A stretch of DNA of 64,000 nt from Shinella curvata (GTDB lineage Bacteria > Pseudomonadota > Alphaproteobacteria > Rhizobiales > Rhizobiaceae). Of the stretch, positions 18,068-26,194 are shown in pieces (positions within the stretch are counted from its first letter, which is position 1; each line of letters opens with the position of its first letter). The notes below the pieces were generated by a model. That model was not told the origin of the DNA. It made no database searches and worked only from the letters and a program-made list of their open reading frames with translations. The translations under genes were made by a program, and so were the position numbers. The stretch lies in contig NZ_JALJCJ010000001.1 in the NCBI RefSeq assembly GCF_022899935.1, forward strand, positions 456,053 to 520,052. Reading direction: 5' to 3'.

Positions 18068-19138
18068 ATGAACACGGCAGTTGCGCAGAAGGTCCAGGTG
18101 CCCGACATTGCAGCTCAGGTGACCTATGCCATGCGCATAATGGGTGTGTCTCCGATACCCCGCAATTATGAGCTGTTCTACGAGGCCTATATCGGCTCGA
18201 ACCCCAAGCTGACGCGCGAACTCGCCGCACTCGGCAGCAAGGCCTCGCAGGAAGAACTCGACGAAATCGGCATGCAGTATTTCGGCCACCATCATGGCGT
18301 GCCTGCCATCGATGGTGCGCACAGCAGGATCGTCGGCGAACTGGAAGGGCTGCTGCGCCTGCTGAAGCAGGAGCAGACCTCGCTCGAAAGCTACAACAAG
18401 CTGCTCGACGAAACCTTCGTGCGCATCAACAACAAGAGTTCCGCCAGCGTCGACATCATCAAGGGCGTCATCGGCGTCCTCACGGAGGCGACCGGCGACA
18501 CCATCAACCAGGGCAAGGTGATGGTGGAGAATGTCGTGCAGAAGTCCGTCGAGATGGACAATGTGCGCAAGGAACTCGACGAGTACAAGCGCATCGCCAA
18601 CACGGATTCGCTGACGCAGCTTTCCAACCGCCGCGCCTTCGACGACAAGCTCTCGGGTATCTACAATTCGACGATGACGCGCCATGTCACCGCGCTGATC
18701 ATCGCCGATATCGACCATTTCAAGAAGATCAACGACACCTACGGCCACCCGGTGGGCGACAAGATCCTCGCCTCGATCGGCAGCCTCATCCGCGCCAATG
18801 TGCGCAAAGACATCCTGGTCGCCCGCACCGGCGGCGAGGAATTCGCGATGATCGTCGAAGGCAATACCGAGGAAGAGGCGATGGCGATCGCCGAGCGCAT
18901 CCGCACAGCCCTCGAGCATACGCCCTTCAAGAACTCCAAGACCGGCGTCAATTATGGCCCGATCACCATCTCGCTCGGCTTCTGCATGGCGTCATGGGCA
19001 GAAGGCCCCGGCGAGCTCTATTCGAAGGCCGATATCGCCCTCTATTGCGCCAAGAACGGCGGCCGCAACCGCACGATGGCCTATGAGGATGGCATGAAGA
19101 AGGATTTTGCCAAGAGCTGGCTGATCTACCGCAAATAG
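18068..19138 (+). CDS. GGDEF-domain diguanylate cyclase
   Basis: This 356-residue protein has a 175-residue N-terminal region with predicted helices but no recognised PAS, GAF or membrane segment, then a GGDEF domain. Cyclase motifs are intact: DSLTQLSNRRAFDD at its start, the metal-binding DIDHFKKINDTYGH, and the active-site ARTGGEEFAMI (about residue 257). It should therefore make cyclic di-GMP. The usual inhibitory I-site RxxD ahead of GGEEF is RKDI here, with the Asp shifted by one, so product inhibition may be weak. AGGAG precedes the ATG. It is monocistronic, between the fumC terminator and its own terminator. Confidence 0.92.
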   Translation: MNTAVAQKVQVPDIAAQVTYAMRIMGVSPIPRNYELFYEAYIGSNPKLTRELAALGSKASQEELDEIGMQYFGHHHGVPAIDGAHSRIVGELEGLLRLLKQEQTSLESYNKLLDETFVRINNKSSASVDIIKGVIGVLTEATGDTINQGKVMVENVVQKSVEMDNVRKELDEYKRIANTDSLTQLSNRRAFDDKLSGIYNSTMTRHVTALIIADIDHFKKINDTYGHPVGDKILASIGSLIRANVRKDILVARTGGEEFAMIVEGNTEEEAMAIAERIRTALEHTPFKNSKTGVNYGPITISLGFCMASWAEGPGELYSKADIALYCAKNGGRNRTMAYEDGMKKDFAKSWLIYRK

Positions 19139-19158
19139 GCTTCCACATACTCCATTCG

Positions 19159-19183
19159 AAACGGCGCCTGCGGGCGCCGTTTT
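19159..19183 (+). terminator. Rho-independent terminator after diguanylate cyclase
   Basis: The stem AAACGGCGCC pairs with GGCGCCGTTT around a 4-base loop, and the descending arm runs into TTTT. It ends the gene stopping at 19138. Confidence 0.75.
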
Positions 19184-19260
19184 GCGTTTCGGGCGATTTT
19201 TGAAATCCGGCGGAACCGCGGCGACATCGGTGCGTTTTTGCGGCACAGGAGGATCGCACC

Positions 19261-19338
19261 ATGCAAACCGGATTTATCGAAATCACCATGATTGCCGCCC
19301 TGATGCTGAGCAGCCTGGTCTGGATCCAGCCCTTCTAA
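19261..19338 (+). CDS. 25-residue putative membrane peptide
   Basis: A short frame encodes MQTGFIEITMIAALMLSSLV followed by WIQPF and a stop. AGGAGG stands eight bases before the ATG, an ideal Shine-Dalgarno at ideal spacing, and nothing else in this 311-bp gap would use it. The peptide is almost entirely hydrophobic after residue 8, so it would form one short membrane helix. It lies after the diguanylate cyclase terminator and 111 bp before the L,D-transpeptidase, so it could be the leader cistron of that transcript. It is too short for family recognition; the call rests on the ribosome-binding site and composition. Confidence 0.5.
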   Translation: MQTGFIEITMIAALMLSSLVWIQPF

Positions 19339-19449
19339 GCGCCTGTTCCCGCCGGAACATCGCAAGATCAGGCAACGTCCTACAACGTCCCCATGAGAAC
19401 ACGACGCCGGGCACGAACCGCACCGGCACTCCAGACAGGGACCAGGACC

Positions 19450-20097
19450 ATGAACAAGTTCGCAATCGCTCTTATCGCAGGCCTTCTTTCCACCGCCGGC
19501 GCGGCATCCGCCGCAGACAACGCCATCGACCCGATCGAGGTCGCCTCGCTCTCGTCCTCCTCGCAGAAGACGGGCTGGCTTCAGGTCCTCTCCGGCGGCA
19601 AGCCGGTGAAGTCGGAGAAGAAGATCGCCGCTGTTTCCCGTGCCCCGATCGCCCGCGAACTCGTCGCCTTCACCGAAGACGTCGCCCCCGGCACGATCAT
19701 CGTCGACAATTCCGAGCGCCGCCTCTACCACGTGCTCGGCTCGGGCCTCGCCATGAAATACGCCGTCAGCGTCGGCCGCGAAGGCTTCATCTGGACCGGC
19801 TCTGAAAAGGTGACCCGCAAGACCGAATGGCCGACCTGGACGCCGCCGGAAGACATGCGCGCCCGCGAAGCCAAGAAGGGCAAGATCCTGCCGGTCTCGA
19901 TGAAGGGCGGCCTCGACAATCCGCTCGGCTCGCGCGCCATCTACCTCGGCTCGACGATCTACCGCATCCACGGCACCAACCAGCCCTCCTCGCTCGGCAA
20001 GGCACAGTCGTCCGGCTGCATCCGCATGGCGAACGAAGATGTCGAACACCTCTATGCCCAGGTGACGGCAGGCGTGACGGTTATCGTCCGCAACTAA
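19450..20097 (+). CDS. L,D-transpeptidase (ErfK/YbiS/YkuD)
   Basis: This 215-residue secreted enzyme has a signal peptide (KFAIALIAGLLSTAGAASAA) and a single YkuD domain in the C-terminal 140 residues. The catalytic region reads YRIHGTNQPSSLGKAQSSG then CIRMANEDVEHLY: the conserved His, then Ser-Gly-Cys with the nucleophile Cys, then Arg. Such enzymes crosslink peptidoglycan or anchor outer-membrane proteins in rhizobia. The ATG at 19450 is preferred over 19393 because GGGACCAGGACC precedes it and the signal peptide then starts correctly. It is probably co-transcribed with the 25-residue peptide gene upstream. Confidence 0.92.
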   Translation: MNKFAIALIAGLLSTAGAASAADNAIDPIEVASLSSSSQKTGWLQVLSGGKPVKSEKKIAAVSRAPIARELVAFTEDVAPGTIIVDNSERRLYHVLGSGLAMKYAVSVGREGFIWTGSEKVTRKTEWPTWTPPEDMRAREAKKGKILPVSMKGGLDNPLGSRAIYLGSTIYRIHGTNQPSSLGKAQSSGCIRMANEDVEHLYAQVTAGVTVIVRN

Positions 20098-20235
20098 TCC
20101 CCAAAAGAGCCGGAACCACACTTTCGCTTGCCCAAAGAAGCGATACTCCCTCCGTTCTAACGACAAAATTAATCGCGTATAAGGGCACCAAAGGAAATAT
20201 ACTGATCGTTCCCTTCTCAGCTTTTGGAGCATTGC

Positions 20236-21585
20236 ATGGCAAATATGACGCCGCAGGAACAGCTTATGCTTGAACTGATCAATCGCGCGCGCATGAATCC
20301 GGCAGGAGAGGCAAAGCGCTTCGATATCGATCTTAACGAGGGTATCTCGGGCAGCTCGAAAATTTCGACCGCGCCGAAGCAGGTTCTTGCAGGCAATGAC
20401 AAGATTGCCCTCGCCGCGGACAAGCACAGCAGCTGGATGCTTGCGCACGATGTGTTTTCGCATGGCGAGACAAAGGGCACGTCAGGCTTCACGGGGGCTG
20501 GCCCGACGGATCGTATAAAGGCAGCAGGCTTCCAGCTTGCTGGCAGCTGGACAACCGCCGAGAACATAGCCTTCAGCGGAACGACGGCATCGATCAACAG
20601 TGCCGCACGCACACAGATGATCATCGACCAACATTCCGATCTGTTTATTGACGAAGGTATCGCTGGTCGCGGCCATCGTATAAACATCCTGAGCGACAAG
20701 ATTCAGGAGATCGGTATCGGCCAGAAGATTGGCGTTTTCACCTCCGGCGGAAATGCATTCAACGCTTCGATGGTCACGCAGGATTTTGCCAAGAGCGGCA
20801 ATAAGGTCTTTGTCACCGGGGTCGTCTACAAGGACAAAGTCGTACAGGACAACTTCTTCAGTGTTGGCGAACAAATGAAGAATGTTAGCGTCACATCCAG
20901 TGGCGCCGTGTCCGACAAAACGGGTGAAGGCGGCGGCTACGAACTGCTCTATACTGCGGGCGGCAACAAGATGGTCAACTTCGCGCTCTCCACGGGTAAA
21001 CTCACTGTCGGCTTGGCGCTGGGTTCGAGCAATGTAAAGATCGACGTTGTCAACGGCAACGAGGTCTGGGCCAATGCCACGATCAAATCCGTTTCCAGCA
21101 ATGTCAAGGAAGTGCATGTCCTCGGCATCCTGAAGACTGACCTTACCGGCGCGGATGGCACTCAGAAGCTTTTCGGCAATGGCAAAGTAAACGTCTTGAA
21201 GGGGCTGGGTGGCGACGACAAGCTGACCGGAGGCGGTGGCGCCGACGATCTTTACGGCGGATCCGGTGCTGACCGGTTCATTTTCAAGGCTCTGTCGGAT
21301 AGCAAGGTCGAAAGCAAAGGCCGCGATACGATTTTCGATTTCTCACATGCCGCTGGCGACAGGATCGATCTTTCGGCGATCGATGCGATCACCTCAACGT
21401 CGAAGAATGACGCGTTCACTTTCATTGGCACGAAAGCGTTTTCCGGTAAGGCCGGGGAACTTCGTTTTGTGGAGAAGAGCTCAGACACCTATATTTACGC
21501 CAATGTCGACACGGACAAGGCTGCAGAATTTGCCATTCATCTTGATGACAAGGTAACACTGATAAAGGGCGACTTCATCCTCTGA
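20236..21585 (+). CDS. Secreted CAP-domain protein with RTX/serralysin-type C-terminus
   Basis: The 449-residue product starts without a signal peptide. Residues 1-165 form a CAP/SCP domain: LMLELINRARMNPAGEA, HDVFSHGETKG with a conserved His, and GRGHRINILSDKIQEIGIG. A middle region of about 100 residues is unassigned. The C-terminus has glycine-rich calcium repeats (GLGGDDKLTGGGGADDLYGG) and a tail like that of serralysins (DTIFDFSHAAGDRIDLSAID), the usual type I secretion signal region. It is therefore probably exported by a type I system encoded elsewhere and folds in calcium outside the cell. The ATG at 20236 follows GGAGCATTGC. Its GC content is visibly lower than its neighbours. Confidence 0.87.
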   Translation: MANMTPQEQLMLELINRARMNPAGEAKRFDIDLNEGISGSSKISTAPKQVLAGNDKIALAADKHSSWMLAHDVFSHGETKGTSGFTGAGPTDRIKAAGFQLAGSWTTAENIAFSGTTASINSAARTQMIIDQHSDLFIDEGIAGRGHRINILSDKIQEIGIGQKIGVFTSGGNAFNASMVTQDFAKSGNKVFVTGVVYKDKVVQDNFFSVGEQMKNVSVTSSGAVSDKTGEGGGYELLYTAGGNKMVNFALSTGKLTVGLALGSSNVKIDVVNGNEVWANATIKSVSSNVKEVHVLGILKTDLTGADGTQKLFGNGKVNVLKGLGGDDKLTGGGGADDLYGGSGADRFIFKALSDSKVESKGRDTIFDFSHAAGDRIDLSAIDAITSTSKNDAFTFIGTKAFSGKAGELRFVEKSSDTYIYANVDTDKAAEFAIHLDDKVTLIKGDFIL

Positions 21586-21624
21586 ATTGAGGTTTTTAGG
21601 CGTACCTTTCAACCCCGAAAGCTG

Positions 21625-22419
21625 TCAGCGGCAGGCGGAAGCGTCTGCCGCTTTTGCGATGGCGATGACTTCCGGGCGGTATTCGAAATGCATGGTGTCG
21701 TAGTGATACCATCGCCCGCCCCAGACGAAACCGTAGCGCTCGAAAATCTCGACGATCTCGAGCGGATATTTGTTGGCGTACTTCGGCACCCTGCCCGGCT
21801 TTCCGCCCGACCAGATCCAATAATCCGCAAATTTCGTGTTGAGATCGACCGCCGCGCCAAAACTGTGCACCGACATGTTCTTCGCGCCGGAAACCTTGCG
21901 CCAGTTGAACACGCCGGCCGAAGGGCTGAGATAACGCTTCAGTTCGGGCTTTTCCGCAAGCGCGCCCCGCACCTTCTCCAGCGCGGCGGCAGCGCCCTGC
22001 CGCTTCGTCACGCGCAACGTCTCGCCGAACCATTTGACGGGCACGAGATCAGCCCCGACTTCCTTCGCCGACGCACCATAGAGCCGCATCATCAGCGCAT
22101 CGCTGCGAATGCGGCCGGGATCGACATCGACCTCCGGCTTTTTCTCGCAAGCGCCGAGCGGATAGATCTGCCGCAGACTATCCTCGACATCGCCAGCGGC
22201 GAGCGCCGTCTGGTGATCCTTCGCCTTGCCGTCGTCGATCTCGAGCGCCGGGCGGCCATCCTTGAACAGCAGCCTGTTGCCCTGGACGCCGGAAAGGCTT
22301 TCCGGATAGGCTTCCACCAAGAGCTTGAGACGGGCCGCGAGATCGGGCTCCGCCGCGCGTGCCGCAGGCATCGCGAGGACGACTGCGGCAACGCCCGCGA
22401 GAAGAGGCTTAATCGACAT
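21625..22419 (-). CDS. M15-family D-Ala-D-Ala carboxypeptidase-like protein
   Basis: This 264-residue exported protein has the signal peptide SIKPLLAGVAAVVLAMPAARA. The zinc-peptidase core is in the C-terminal third: SVHSFGAAVDLN gives the first His and Asp ligands, and WYHYDTMHFEYRPE gives the second His and catalytic acid, as in M15 (VanY / phage endolysin Ply-like) enzymes. It should cleave peptidoglycan peptides. The ATG at 22419 overlaps the previous gene by 11 bp, suggesting coupling; an in-frame ATG at 22440 would add seven residues and neither has a strong Shine-Dalgarno. It is convergent with the CAP-RTX gene. Confidence 0.87.
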   Translation of the reverse strand: MSIKPLLAGVAAVVLAMPAARAAEPDLAARLKLLVEAYPESLSGVQGNRLLFKDGRPALEIDDGKAKDHQTALAAGDVEDSLRQIYPLGACEKKPEVDVDPGRIRSDALMMRLYGASAKEVGADLVPVKWFGETLRVTKRQGAAAALEKVRGALAEKPELKRYLSPSAGVFNWRKVSGAKNMSVHSFGAAVDLNTKFADYWIWSGGKPGRVPKYANKYPLEIVEIFERYGFVWGGRWYHYDTMHFEYRPEVIAIAKAADASACR

Positions 22420-22795
22420 TGATGTTGATATAGTCGCCATCCGCGCCCCGCCAGATCTCGACTTCGATGCGCACATCACCCTGCAGCAGGCGGCGGGCGG
22501 CGCTGCGCTCGATGCGGCCGTGGCTGATCATGCGTTCGGCAAGCTCGCGGTTGCGGGCCGAGGCGAAGAAGCTGTCGGTGTCGTCACCGGGCTGGCTGAC
22601 GCCGAAACGATGCACATTGGCGCGATCCTGGCGGATAACCTGCCAGGGCTGCGTCAGGCGCTCATTGTTGGAATTGTAGAGATCGTCCTGGCCGATGTAG
22701 GCGCCGTAGCTCTCGATCAGCTCGTCTGCCTTGGCAGCGCCCATCGAGGCCGCCAGCATGCCGGCGAAAACCGCCGCAAAAAGTCCTGTCCGCAT
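22409..22795 (-). CDS. Small periplasmic protein of unknown function
   Basis: This 128-residue protein has a signal peptide (TGLFAAVFAGMLAASMGAAKA). The mature part begins DELIESYGAYIGQDDLYNSN and contains SFFASARNRELAERM and GRIERSAARRLLQGD, charged and mostly helical. I know look-alikes in rhizobia but no function. GGAGTTTGGG precedes the ATG at 22795. Its stop overlaps the start of the M15 peptidase gene by 11 bp, so the two are probably translated together; the protein may be a partner, inhibitor or chaperone of that peptidase, which is inference from position only. Confidence 0.82.
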   Translation of the reverse strand: MRTGLFAAVFAGMLAASMGAAKADELIESYGAYIGQDDLYNSNNERLTQPWQVIRQDRANVHRFGVSQPGDDTDSFFASARNRELAERMISHGRIERSAARRLLQGDVRIEVEIWRGADGDYININVD

Positions 22796-22870
22796 CCCAA
22801 ACTCCAAATCCGCAAAAATCTTTCATAACCAACGACAAGACGGTTTGGGAAGCGGGGATATTCGCCCCGC

Positions 22871-23479
22871 CTACCACATGGTCTTTGCCGCGCGGCCCGG
22901 CCATTCCTTGTCATAGGCTACGCCATCGAACCCCTTCTTGGCGGAGGCCAGCATCTGGCCGACGGTCGGCAGGCAGGCGGTATCGCGGAATTTCTCCGGA
23001 TTCCAGAGATCCGCGCGCAGCACGGCGCGGGCGCATTGCGAATAGACTTCCTCGATCGTGATGACGACGACCGAGCGCGGATGTTTTCCGTCCATGACGA
23101 AACGCTGCGTAATCGCGTCATCGATGCGCACGACGGCGCGACCATTAAGGCGCATAGTCGTGTTGGAGCCGGGAATGAGGAACATCAAGGCGACGCGCGG
23201 ATCACGCACGATGTTGGAAAGCGAATCGATACGGTTGTTGCCGCGCCAGTCCGGCAGCATCAGCGTGCGCTCGTCCTCGATATGGATGACCGCTCCGGCA
23301 TCGCCGCGCGGCGAGCAGTCGAGCCCCTCCGGCCCTGATGTCGCAAGCGCCACGAACGGGGACGCCTCGATCATCGTACGGTATTCCGGCAGCAGAAAAT
23401 CCGTCACCTTGACGAGCGAGGCTTCGCCCGGCGTGCCGTAAAGTTCGTTCAACTGCTCGACCGACGTGACCACCGTCAT
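22871..23479 (-). CDS. Pyridoxamine 5'-phosphate oxidase-family flavin protein
   Basis: This 202-residue protein has the split-barrel fold signature of the PPOX family: PFVALATSGPEGLDCSPRGDAG, then LPDWRGNNRIDSLSNIVRDP and VALMFLIPG, which place it with the subgroup of about 200 residues often labelled MSMEG_1061-like. Such proteins bind FMN or F420 and their substrates are mostly unknown, so it should not be called PdxH. AGGAGAG precedes the ATG at 23479; the longer frame to 23518 adds 13 residues without support. It is downstream of the alpha/beta hydrolase gene, 70 bp away on the same strand, so a shared transcript is likely. Confidence 0.87.
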   Translation of the reverse strand: MTVVTSVEQLNELYGTPGEASLVKVTDFLLPEYRTMIEASPFVALATSGPEGLDCSPRGDAGAVIHIEDERTLMLPDWRGNNRIDSLSNIVRDPRVALMFLIPGSNTTMRLNGRAVVRIDDAITQRFVMDGKHPRSVVVITIEEVYSQCARAVLRADLWNPEKFRDTACLPTVGQMLASAKKGFDGVAYDKEWPGRAAKTMW

Positions 23480-23549
23480 GCTGCTCTCCTGTGCCTGCGC
23501 GTTTGCGGCGCATCGCACCCTTGCATGACAGGCGCGTGACGGAAAGCGA

Positions 23550-24458
23550 TCAGGCGGCGATCCGCTGCCCGTCTTCCGCGAAGAAATCGACGATCCGGTC
23601 GATCACCGGCTCGGCGGAGACGATGCGGCGATGGCCGAAGCCGTTGGCCCATTCCAGTGTCACATTGGGGCCGGAGGCGGCATAGCGACGGGCATGATGG
23701 GCCGGCACCTCCTTGTCGTCCTCGGCATGGAGGACGAGCATTGGCGTGCTGAGCCGCCCTGCCCCGCTGGCTGCATCGAAAGCCGAAAGCGGCGCGCCGG
23801 CAATGCGCTCGACATGATCTTCCAGCGCCACCTGCGTTCTGGGACCGAGCTTCAAATAACGCCCGAGATCCTTGAACAGCCAGGCCATCTCGCTCGGCGA
23901 CCCGATGGTGACGAGCCGGCGCGGCCGATGCGCGGGCACCGAGGGCACAAGGCCGCTCGCCGCGCAAGCCAGCGATGCGCCGCCGAAGGAATGGCCGCAG
24001 AAGTAGTCGAAGCCGCCAAAACGCTGCCAGGCCGCATCGATCGCGCGCACGGCCATCGGCAGCGTCAGCGTGCGCCCGCGCGAGGAGCCATGGCCCGGCA
24101 GGTCGAGCGCCACGACCTCGTGGCCTGCAGCCACCAACCCTTCCGTCAAGGCGGAGAGATAGGCCGCGCGCGAGCCCCAGCCGTGCACGACCAGCACGCG
24201 GCCAGCGAAGTGTTCACAGGGACGCGCCGCGAAACGATGCGCCACCGCCGTGCCGCCGGCAAAGTCCAGCGTCACGCGCTGCGCCTGGCGCATCCAGCCT
24301 TCGGAGCGCGCAAAAAGCTCCTTCTCCTTGGCCGTGCGCGGACGGCGGCCCGGCGTGGTCGCAAAGAGACGGAACGCGGCCCGGCCAGCCGCATCGGGAG
24401 AAACCGCGGCGACGCCGGAAAGCGCGAGGCGGATGACCTTCAAGCCAAAGGATGCCAT
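23550..24458 (-). CDS. Alpha/beta hydrolase
   Basis: This 302-residue protein has the alpha/beta hydrolase core: oxyanion region VLVVHGWGSRAAYLSAL at about residue 87, the nucleophile elbow CGHSFGGASLAC with Ser (about 158), a catalytic acid in LVLHAEDDKEVPAHH (about 248) and the His in NGFGHRRI (about 273). An N-terminal segment of 65 residues precedes the fold. The substrate cannot be told from sequence; a lipase, esterase or peptidase is possible. It diverges from a MarR regulator with only 48 bp between starts and a perfect inverted repeat in that gap, so MarR control of this gene is likely. Confidence 0.87.
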   Translation of the reverse strand: MASFGLKVIRLALSGVAAVSPDAAGRAAFRLFATTPGRRPRTAKEKELFARSEGWMRQAQRVTLDFAGGTAVAHRFAARPCEHFAGRVLVVHGWGSRAAYLSALTEGLVAAGHEVVALDLPGHGSSRGRTLTLPMAVRAIDAAWQRFGGFDYFCGHSFGGASLACAASGLVPSVPAHRPRRLVTIGSPSEMAWLFKDLGRYLKLGPRTQVALEDHVERIAGAPLSAFDAASGAGRLSTPMLVLHAEDDKEVPAHHARRYAASGPNVTLEWANGFGHRRIVSAEPVIDRIVDFFAEDGQRIAA

Positions 24459-24477
24459 AGTGGGAATCCATCAAAAA

Positions 24478-24493
24478 TGTTCAATGATGAACA
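24478..24493. promoter_or_regulatory. Putative MarR operator (inverted repeat)
   Basis: The perfect arms TGTTCA and TGAACA flank ATGA. The site sits in the 48-bp gap between the divergent alpha/beta hydrolase and MarR starts, where binding would block both promoters. A half-site (GATGAAC) recurs at the MarR start. Confidence 0.6.
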
Positions 24494-24506
24494 ATAAAGT
24501 ACAACG

Positions 24507-24986
24507 ATGAACAAAAATCAAGCCTTTCCCTGGGACCATCCGCGCTTTCGCAGCTGGATCGGGGTGGCGCGCGCCTGCCAGCTGATGCAGCAGGCCGTGA
24601 CGCGGGCGATTGCGGACCTCGGCATCAAGCCGCCGCATCTCGACATTCTCGTCAATCTCTACCGTTTCCAGGGCATTTCGCAGCAGGAGCTGGCGCGCAA
24701 GCTGCTGGTCGGCCGTTCCAACATGAGCATGCTGCTGCCCCAGCTCGAAAAACGCGGCCTGATCGAGCGCAACCCCGATGCCAAGGACAAGCGTGTGCTG
24801 CGCCTGTCGCTGACCGCAGAAGGTCGGGCGCTGACGGAACAAGCAATGACCATCCAGACCGGCCTCATCGAGCGCATCATGTCGCAGACACCGGAAGACC
24901 GCTGCCTTCAGGTGGCGGAAGCGATGGAAGACATCATCCGCATTCTCCAGACGCTGGAGACTGCGGATGACGAAGAGGAAGGCTAG
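24507..24986 (+). CDS. MarR-family transcriptional regulator
   Basis: This 159-residue protein has a central winged helix-turn-helix: ILVNLYRFQGISQQELARKL, then recognition helix GRSNMSMLLPQLEKRGLIER, and the wing NPDAKDKRVLRLSLT, flanked by dimerisation helices at both ends, as in MarR proteins. It probably represses the divergent alpha/beta hydrolase gene and itself through the inverted repeat at 24478. The ligand is unknown. Its stop overlaps the convergent LtrA gene by four bases: the sequence CTAG supplies the TAG stop on both strands. The ATG at 24507 has only a weak ribosome-binding site. Confidence 0.9.
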   Translation: MNKNQAFPWDHPRFRSWIGVARACQLMQQAVTRAIADLGIKPPHLDILVNLYRFQGISQQELARKLLVGRSNMSMLLPQLEKRGLIERNPDAKDKRVLRLSLTAEGRALTEQAMTIQTGLIERIMSQTPEDRCLQVAEAMEDIIRILQTLETADDEEEG

Positions 24987-26194
24987 GCTTTCGCGACGGC
25001 GTCAGCCCGCGTCGATTTCAGCGACACGAACTCCCAGAGCGCCACCCCGAACAGCATGGCGGCGGCTGCCATGAAGAGCTGATAGGGTTCGACGAACGGC
25101 ACCAGCACCGACAACGCGAGCAATGCTGCGATCCCAACGATATGCGACAGCGGCGATCGGCCGCGGATCGCCGCCTTGAACCAGATGTTGCCGAGCAGGA
25201 AGACGATCGGCCCGCCGAGAATGGCGCTTGCCGTCTTGGCATCGACATGGCCATGCGGATGGGCAAGCGCGAACTCCTCCGCCACCGCCGAGAGGATGAT
25301 GCCGGCAACGATCGGAATATGCGCATAGGTGAAGGCCATGCGGGCGATGCGGCCGGGTGTCGCCGAATGCTCGATGAGATGCGCCGCCTCGCCATGACCG
25401 AAGCGGAAATAGATCCACCACATGGTGGCGGTCGACAGGAAGGCCGTCATCAGCATGAAGATCGTGAAGCCGTCGAGCAGCTCCATGCCGGCAACCGTGC
25501 GACCGGTGACGAGGATCGTTTCGCCCAGGCAGATGATGACGAAGAGCGCGCAGCGCTCCGCCATGTGCTCGCCCGAGACCTGCCAGTCGCTGACGGTGGA
25601 ACGACCAAGCCCTGGCACGGCGAAGCCGAGCGCCGGCGAGGCATATTCGAGACCAAGCGCAATGGTCCACAGCGCAAGGCGCGCCTCATGTTCCACGAAG
25701 GCGCCACCGATCCAGAACACGGCCGAGAACAGTGTCCAGACGGTGATGCGGGTAAAGTTGAGGCTGTTTTCCGGCCAGTCGCGCCGCATGACATAGGCGG
25801 TAAAAGCCGAGCGACCGGTCTGCATAGCGACATAGGTGAGTGCGAAGAGAAGCCCGCCCGCACCGAAAGCCGTGGGGATGGCGATGGACAGCATCAGCCC
25901 CAGGAACATCAGCACGAAGAGCAGGATGCGCACCGGCGACTTTTCCGGATCGAGCCAGTTCGTCGCCCAGGTCGTGTAGATCCACACCCACCAGATCGCC
26001 AGCATCAGCAGCGCGGCCTCGACGAGGCCGAGCGGCGAATAGTGCGCGGCCAGCGAATGGGAGAGCTGGATGATCGTCAGCACGAAGATGAGATCGAAGA
26101 AAAGCTCGGCGAAGGCCACCTTGCCTTCCTTGGCGGTGCCGCGGGCCCGCAGGCAGGCGGACGTGGCAAAACGGTCGTCAGTCGTCGCCGTCAT
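24983..26194 (-). CDS. Low-temperature-requirement A (LtrA) family membrane protein
   Basis: The 403-residue product is a polytopic membrane protein with about ten to twelve helices. The LtrA hallmark is the N-terminal KVAFAELFFDLIFVLTIIQL, followed by AIWWVWIYTTWATNWLDPE. A later conserved element is MWWIYFRFGHGEAAHLIEHS. The family is named after a Listeria cold-growth locus and its transport or signalling function is unproven. The start overlaps the stop of the upstream TMEM175-like gene (ATGA), so they are translationally coupled. An operon of two integral membrane proteins is the only context clue. Confidence 0.88.
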   Translation of the reverse strand: MTATTDDRFATSACLRARGTAKEGKVAFAELFFDLIFVLTIIQLSHSLAAHYSPLGLVEAALLMLAIWWVWIYTTWATNWLDPEKSPVRILLFVLMFLGLMLSIAIPTAFGAGGLLFALTYVAMQTGRSAFTAYVMRRDWPENSLNFTRITVWTLFSAVFWIGGAFVEHEARLALWTIALGLEYASPALGFAVPGLGRSTVSDWQVSGEHMAERCALFVIICLGETILVTGRTVAGMELLDGFTIFMLMTAFLSTATMWWIYFRFGHGEAAHLIEHSATPGRIARMAFTYAHIPIVAGIILSAVAEEFALAHPHGHVDAKTASAILGGPIVFLLGNIWFKAAIRGRSPLSHIVGIAALLALSVLVPFVEPYQLFMAAAAMLFGVALWEFVSLKSTRADAVAKA

